The translations under genes were made by a program, and so were the position numbers. A model generated the notes under the pieces. The model did not search any database. It had not been told where the DNA came from and saw only the letters and a program-made list of their open reading frames with translations. 7,651 nt of DNA. Origin: Syntrophomonadaceae bacterium (lineage in GTDB: Bacteria > Bacillota_D > Dethiobacteria > DTU022 > UBA8154). This document shows, one piece after another, positions 6,683 to 7,651 of the stretch (position 1 is the first letter of the stretch; each line of letters opens with the position of its first letter). The DNA lies in the NCBI GenBank assembly GCA_007120815.1, contig SKMY01000022.1, positions 1-7,651 of the forward strand, read 5' to 3'.

Positions 6683-6701
6683 ATCACGAATCATTCGCGA
6701 T
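6683..6701. repeat. 19-base inverted repeat, possible operator of the PIN-like gene
   Basis: ATCACGAAT, a central C, and ATTCGCGAT form a near-perfect dyad (8 of 9 paired positions) centred at 6692, 42 bases before the GTG start. The size and location are typical of a dimeric repressor site overlapping a promoter. The regulator is unknown, and no DNA-binding partner gene is adjacent. Confidence 0.45.
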
Positions 6702-6730
6702 GCCAAATTGATTTTCCTGCAACGAATTAA

Positions 6731-6736
6731 AGGAGG
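6731..6736 (+). promoter_or_regulatory. Ribosome binding site that decides the GTG start of the PIN-like gene
   Basis: A consensus AGGAGG lies 7 bases before the GTG at 6744. It marks that codon as the start in preference to the in-frame ATG at 6573. Confidence 0.85.
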
Positions 6737-6743
6737 AGAAAAA

Positions 6744-7157
6744 GTGAAAGCTGACGCTGTTTACATTCTGGATTACACAGCATTGGAAGCTTTATGGGGC
6801 CTAAGAGTCGGACAGAAAACCGTTGAACACATCTTCCAGCAAGCCCAAAAACAGCATCTGGAAATATATCTGACGGTCATTGACCTGGGAAAGGCGTACC
6901 GGCGGATGGTTCGGGAAAAAACGAAACAAGCTACCCATGAAGCCCTGGAGAAGCTGGAAGAAAGCCCTGTAAATACCGTGGTCATTAACAAAAAAATCGC
7001 CCTGGAGGCGATGGACGCAGTGATGGATTATGGGTTGGATGAGTCGGAAGGGTTTGCCTGCGCCATGGCGGTAATTACCGAAGGGACCCTGGTCACCTCC
7101 AACCCGGCAATGGACTCCATAAAAGATGAGTTGGAAGTGCTCTGGCTGACGGAATAA
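6744..7157 (+). CDS. Solo PIN-like domain protein with degenerate active site
   Basis: The 137-residue protein starts at GTG behind a consensus ribosome site. The order of segments follows VapC/PIN proteins: an N-terminal strand with acidic residue (VYILDYTALEALWG, Asp10), a second strand (IYLTVIDLGKAYRRM, 41-55), a helical middle, the NTVVINKKIALEAMDAVMDYGL segment (77-98), then SEGFACAMAV and the last strand TLVTSNPAMDS (115-125). PIN nucleases use four acidic residues. By my alignment Asp10 remains, the usual Glu of the second motif is Lys50, the third Asp is Glu102, and the TGD motif is TSN with Asn120. Nuclease activity is therefore doubtful. No antitoxin gene is adjacent. It is the only plus-strand gene in this part and separates SRP RNA from dnaX. 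Its stop codon abuts the T run of the opposing SRP RNA terminator. The family assignment is by eye. Precise function is unknown. Confidence 0.7.
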   Translation: MKADAVYILDYTALEALWGLRVGQKTVEHIFQQAQKQHLEIYLTVIDLGKAYRRMVREKTKQATHEALEKLEESPVNTVVINKKIALEAMDAVMDYGLDESEGFACAMAVITEGTLVTSNPAMDSIKDELEVLWLTE

Positions 7158-7182
7158 AAAAACCAGCCAACAACACTGGTTT
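7156..7182 (-). terminator. Terminator of the tRNA-Ser/SRP RNA transcript
   Basis: On the minus strand AAACCAG and CTGGTTT form a 7-bp stem around a 9-base loop, running into seven T in total (plus A run 7156-7162). It begins 15 bases after the SRP RNA 3' end. The same hairpin could weakly stop plus-strand transcription from the PIN-like gene, but that side has no T run. Confidence 0.8.
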
Positions 7183-7197
7183 AATAAATAAAGATTT

Positions 7198-7469
7198 TGG
7201 TCGTGCACCTGCCTTTGACCTAGCTTCCCAGGCGTTACCCGGGCAGTTTGCTCGACCCCAGCACTCCTATGGCACCCACAAGGCACCACTTACCGCTGCT
7301 TCCTTCCGGACCTGACGGGGTTCATGGGCTTGTGCCGCACAGGACCAGGGCGTCAACACCACTTACCCGGGGCAGGCCCTGCAAAGCTAAGGGCCGGGGG
7401 CAGGAATTCAACCCTGCTATAGCGGGTTGCAGGTTCAGGGCACCGCTACCTCCCCGTCTAGCACGACCA
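7198..7469 (-). ncRNA. ffs: Signal recognition particle RNA, long Bacillus-type (SRP RNA/scRNA)
   Basis: This RNA is the scaffold of the particle that carries nascent membrane and exported proteins to the translocon with Ffh. The minus strand holds the universal domain IV loop (CAGGTCCGGAAGGAAGCAGC, complement of about 7295-7314) that binds Ffh. The 5' part has the Alu-domain signature (GCTAGACGGGGAGGTAGCGG, starting near 7461). The ends pair perfectly: TGGTCGTGC at the 5' end (7469-7461) with GCACGACCA at the 3' end (7206-7198). The resulting length of 272 matches the 271 of the B. subtilis RNA. It starts 15 bases after tRNA-Ser, leaving no room for a normal promoter of its own, so the mature ends are probably made by processing a joint transcript. 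A hairpin terminator follows. The exact ends are within a base or two. Confidence 0.97.
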
Positions 7470-7484
7470 AATTTTAGACATAAA

Positions 7485-7577
7485 TGGCGGAGAGAGAGGG
7501 ATTCGAACCCTCGATACCCCGGTAGGGGTATACTCGCTTTCCAGGCGAGCGCCTTCGTCCAACTCAGCCATCTCTCC
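7485..7577 (-). tRNA. tRNA-Ser (anticodon GGA)
   Basis: The minus strand folds into a class II tRNA: acceptor GGAGAGA with TCTCTCC, discriminator G and encoded CCA (7485-7487). The anticodon loop is CTGGAAA with anticodon GGA (plus complement 7540-7542), reading serine UCC and UCU codons. The long variable arm has an ATACCCC/GGGGTAT stem, and the T arm carries the GGGTTCGAATCCC motif. A serine tRNA just upstream of the SRP RNA and dnaX resembles the layout near dnaX in Bacillus. Confidence 0.98.
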
Positions 7578-7615
7578 GCGCAGGACAATGATAAATCCTA
7601 TCCGTTGTAATCCCT

Positions 7616-7644
7616 ATTGTAACGCATAAATGCTGTTTTGGCAA
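7616..7644 (-). promoter_or_regulatory. Sigma-A promoter of tRNA-Ser and probably SRP RNA
   Basis: On the minus strand TTGCCA (plus 7639-7644) and TACAAT (plus 7616-7621) are spaced exactly 17 bases apart, each one mismatch from TTGACA and TATAAT. Transcription would start near 7609, about 30 bases before the mature tRNA 5' end. Confidence 0.85.
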
Positions 7645-7651
7645 GGCCGCC

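Larger units (their letters stand above)
6520..6730. other. Divergent intergenic region between dnaX and the PIN-like gene
   Basis: This stretch separates two divergent genes and must hold their promoters, but no convincing -35/-10 pair was found on either strand. An in-frame ATG at 6573 could extend the PIN-like protein by 57 residues, but it has no ribosome site and the extension resembles no known domain. The other two plus frames close quickly, so no antitoxin-sized gene is hidden here. The two inverted repeats are listed separately. The part from about 6650 is AT-rich. Confidence 0.6.

Noticed and set aside
6573..6743. In-frame N-terminal extension of the PIN-like gene, or a hidden antitoxin
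   Set aside because: There is no ribosome site before 6573, the extension resembles no domain, and a consensus site precedes the GTG at 6744. The other plus frames contain early stops.
6801..7289. Minus-strand open frame of 162 codons opposite the PIN-like gene
   Set aside because: It overlaps both the PIN-like gene and the SRP RNA end, has no ribosome site I could find, and its protein looks like antisense translation.
7471..7476. TAAAAT as a -10 box for the SRP RNA
   Set aside because: It ends one base before the predicted RNA 5' end, too close for transcription initiation there.
7248..7610. Plus-strand open frame of 120 codons with a RERDSNPRYP-like peptide
   Set aside because: It lies across the antisense of SRP RNA and tRNA-Ser. 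That peptide is the familiar artefact of translating a tRNA-Ser gene.
1..7651. CRISPR array, IS element, phage or attachment site
   Set aside because: No regularly spaced repeats, transposase motifs or terminal inverted repeats were seen. The tRNA-Ser 3' end has no duplicate in the window.

Overview
The window looks like chromosomal DNA from an endospore-forming, probably anaerobic Firmicute of the Clostridia/Peptococcaceae kind. The evidence is the set of sporulation genes (spoIID, ywmB, a LytM-domain membrane protein), a long Bacillus-type SRP RNA with an Alu domain, a tRNA-Ser with encoded CCA, strong AGGAGG-type ribosome binding sites and several TTG/GTG starts. No phage, IS element or CRISPR array was found.

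Left third (1-3300) is a sporulation block. A membrane-anchored protein with a degenerate LytM/M23 domain (minus strand, cut by the left edge) is divergent from spoIID (plus strand). spoIID converges on ywmB (minus strand), and their 3' ends overlap by 20 bases. Promoter-like sequences suggest sigma-E (mother cell) control of spoIID and sigma-G (forespore) control of ywmB. In Bacillus subtilis ywmB, murAA, spoIID and spoIIQ lie together in one direction. Here the set is rearranged, murA is absent and it abuts the dnaX-recR locus.

Middle (3295-6519) is the conserved housekeeping operon dnaX-ybaB-recR, read on the minus strand and closed by a strong terminator just after recR. It supplies the clamp-loader tau subunit, a small nucleoid-associated protein and a recombination mediator. 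dnaX starts at TTG and has a long Pro/Glu-rich linker.

Right (6520-7651): tRNA-Ser(GGA) and the SRP RNA are encoded 15 bases apart on the minus strand behind a near-consensus sigma-A promoter and ahead of a hairpin terminator, so they are probably co-transcribed. In B. subtilis the SRP RNA gene lies immediately upstream of dnaX. Here a plus-strand gene for a solo PIN-like protein of 137 residues sits between them. It has lost most of the expected acidic active-site residues and has no visible antitoxin partner. It is the least explained element in the window, with a 19-base inverted repeat upstream of its start.

Most of the window is well-understood core biology. The observations worth a second look are the eroded PIN-like protein and its putative operator, the inactive-looking LytM protein, the variant zinc site in SpoIID and the compartment-specific promoters around convergent genes.
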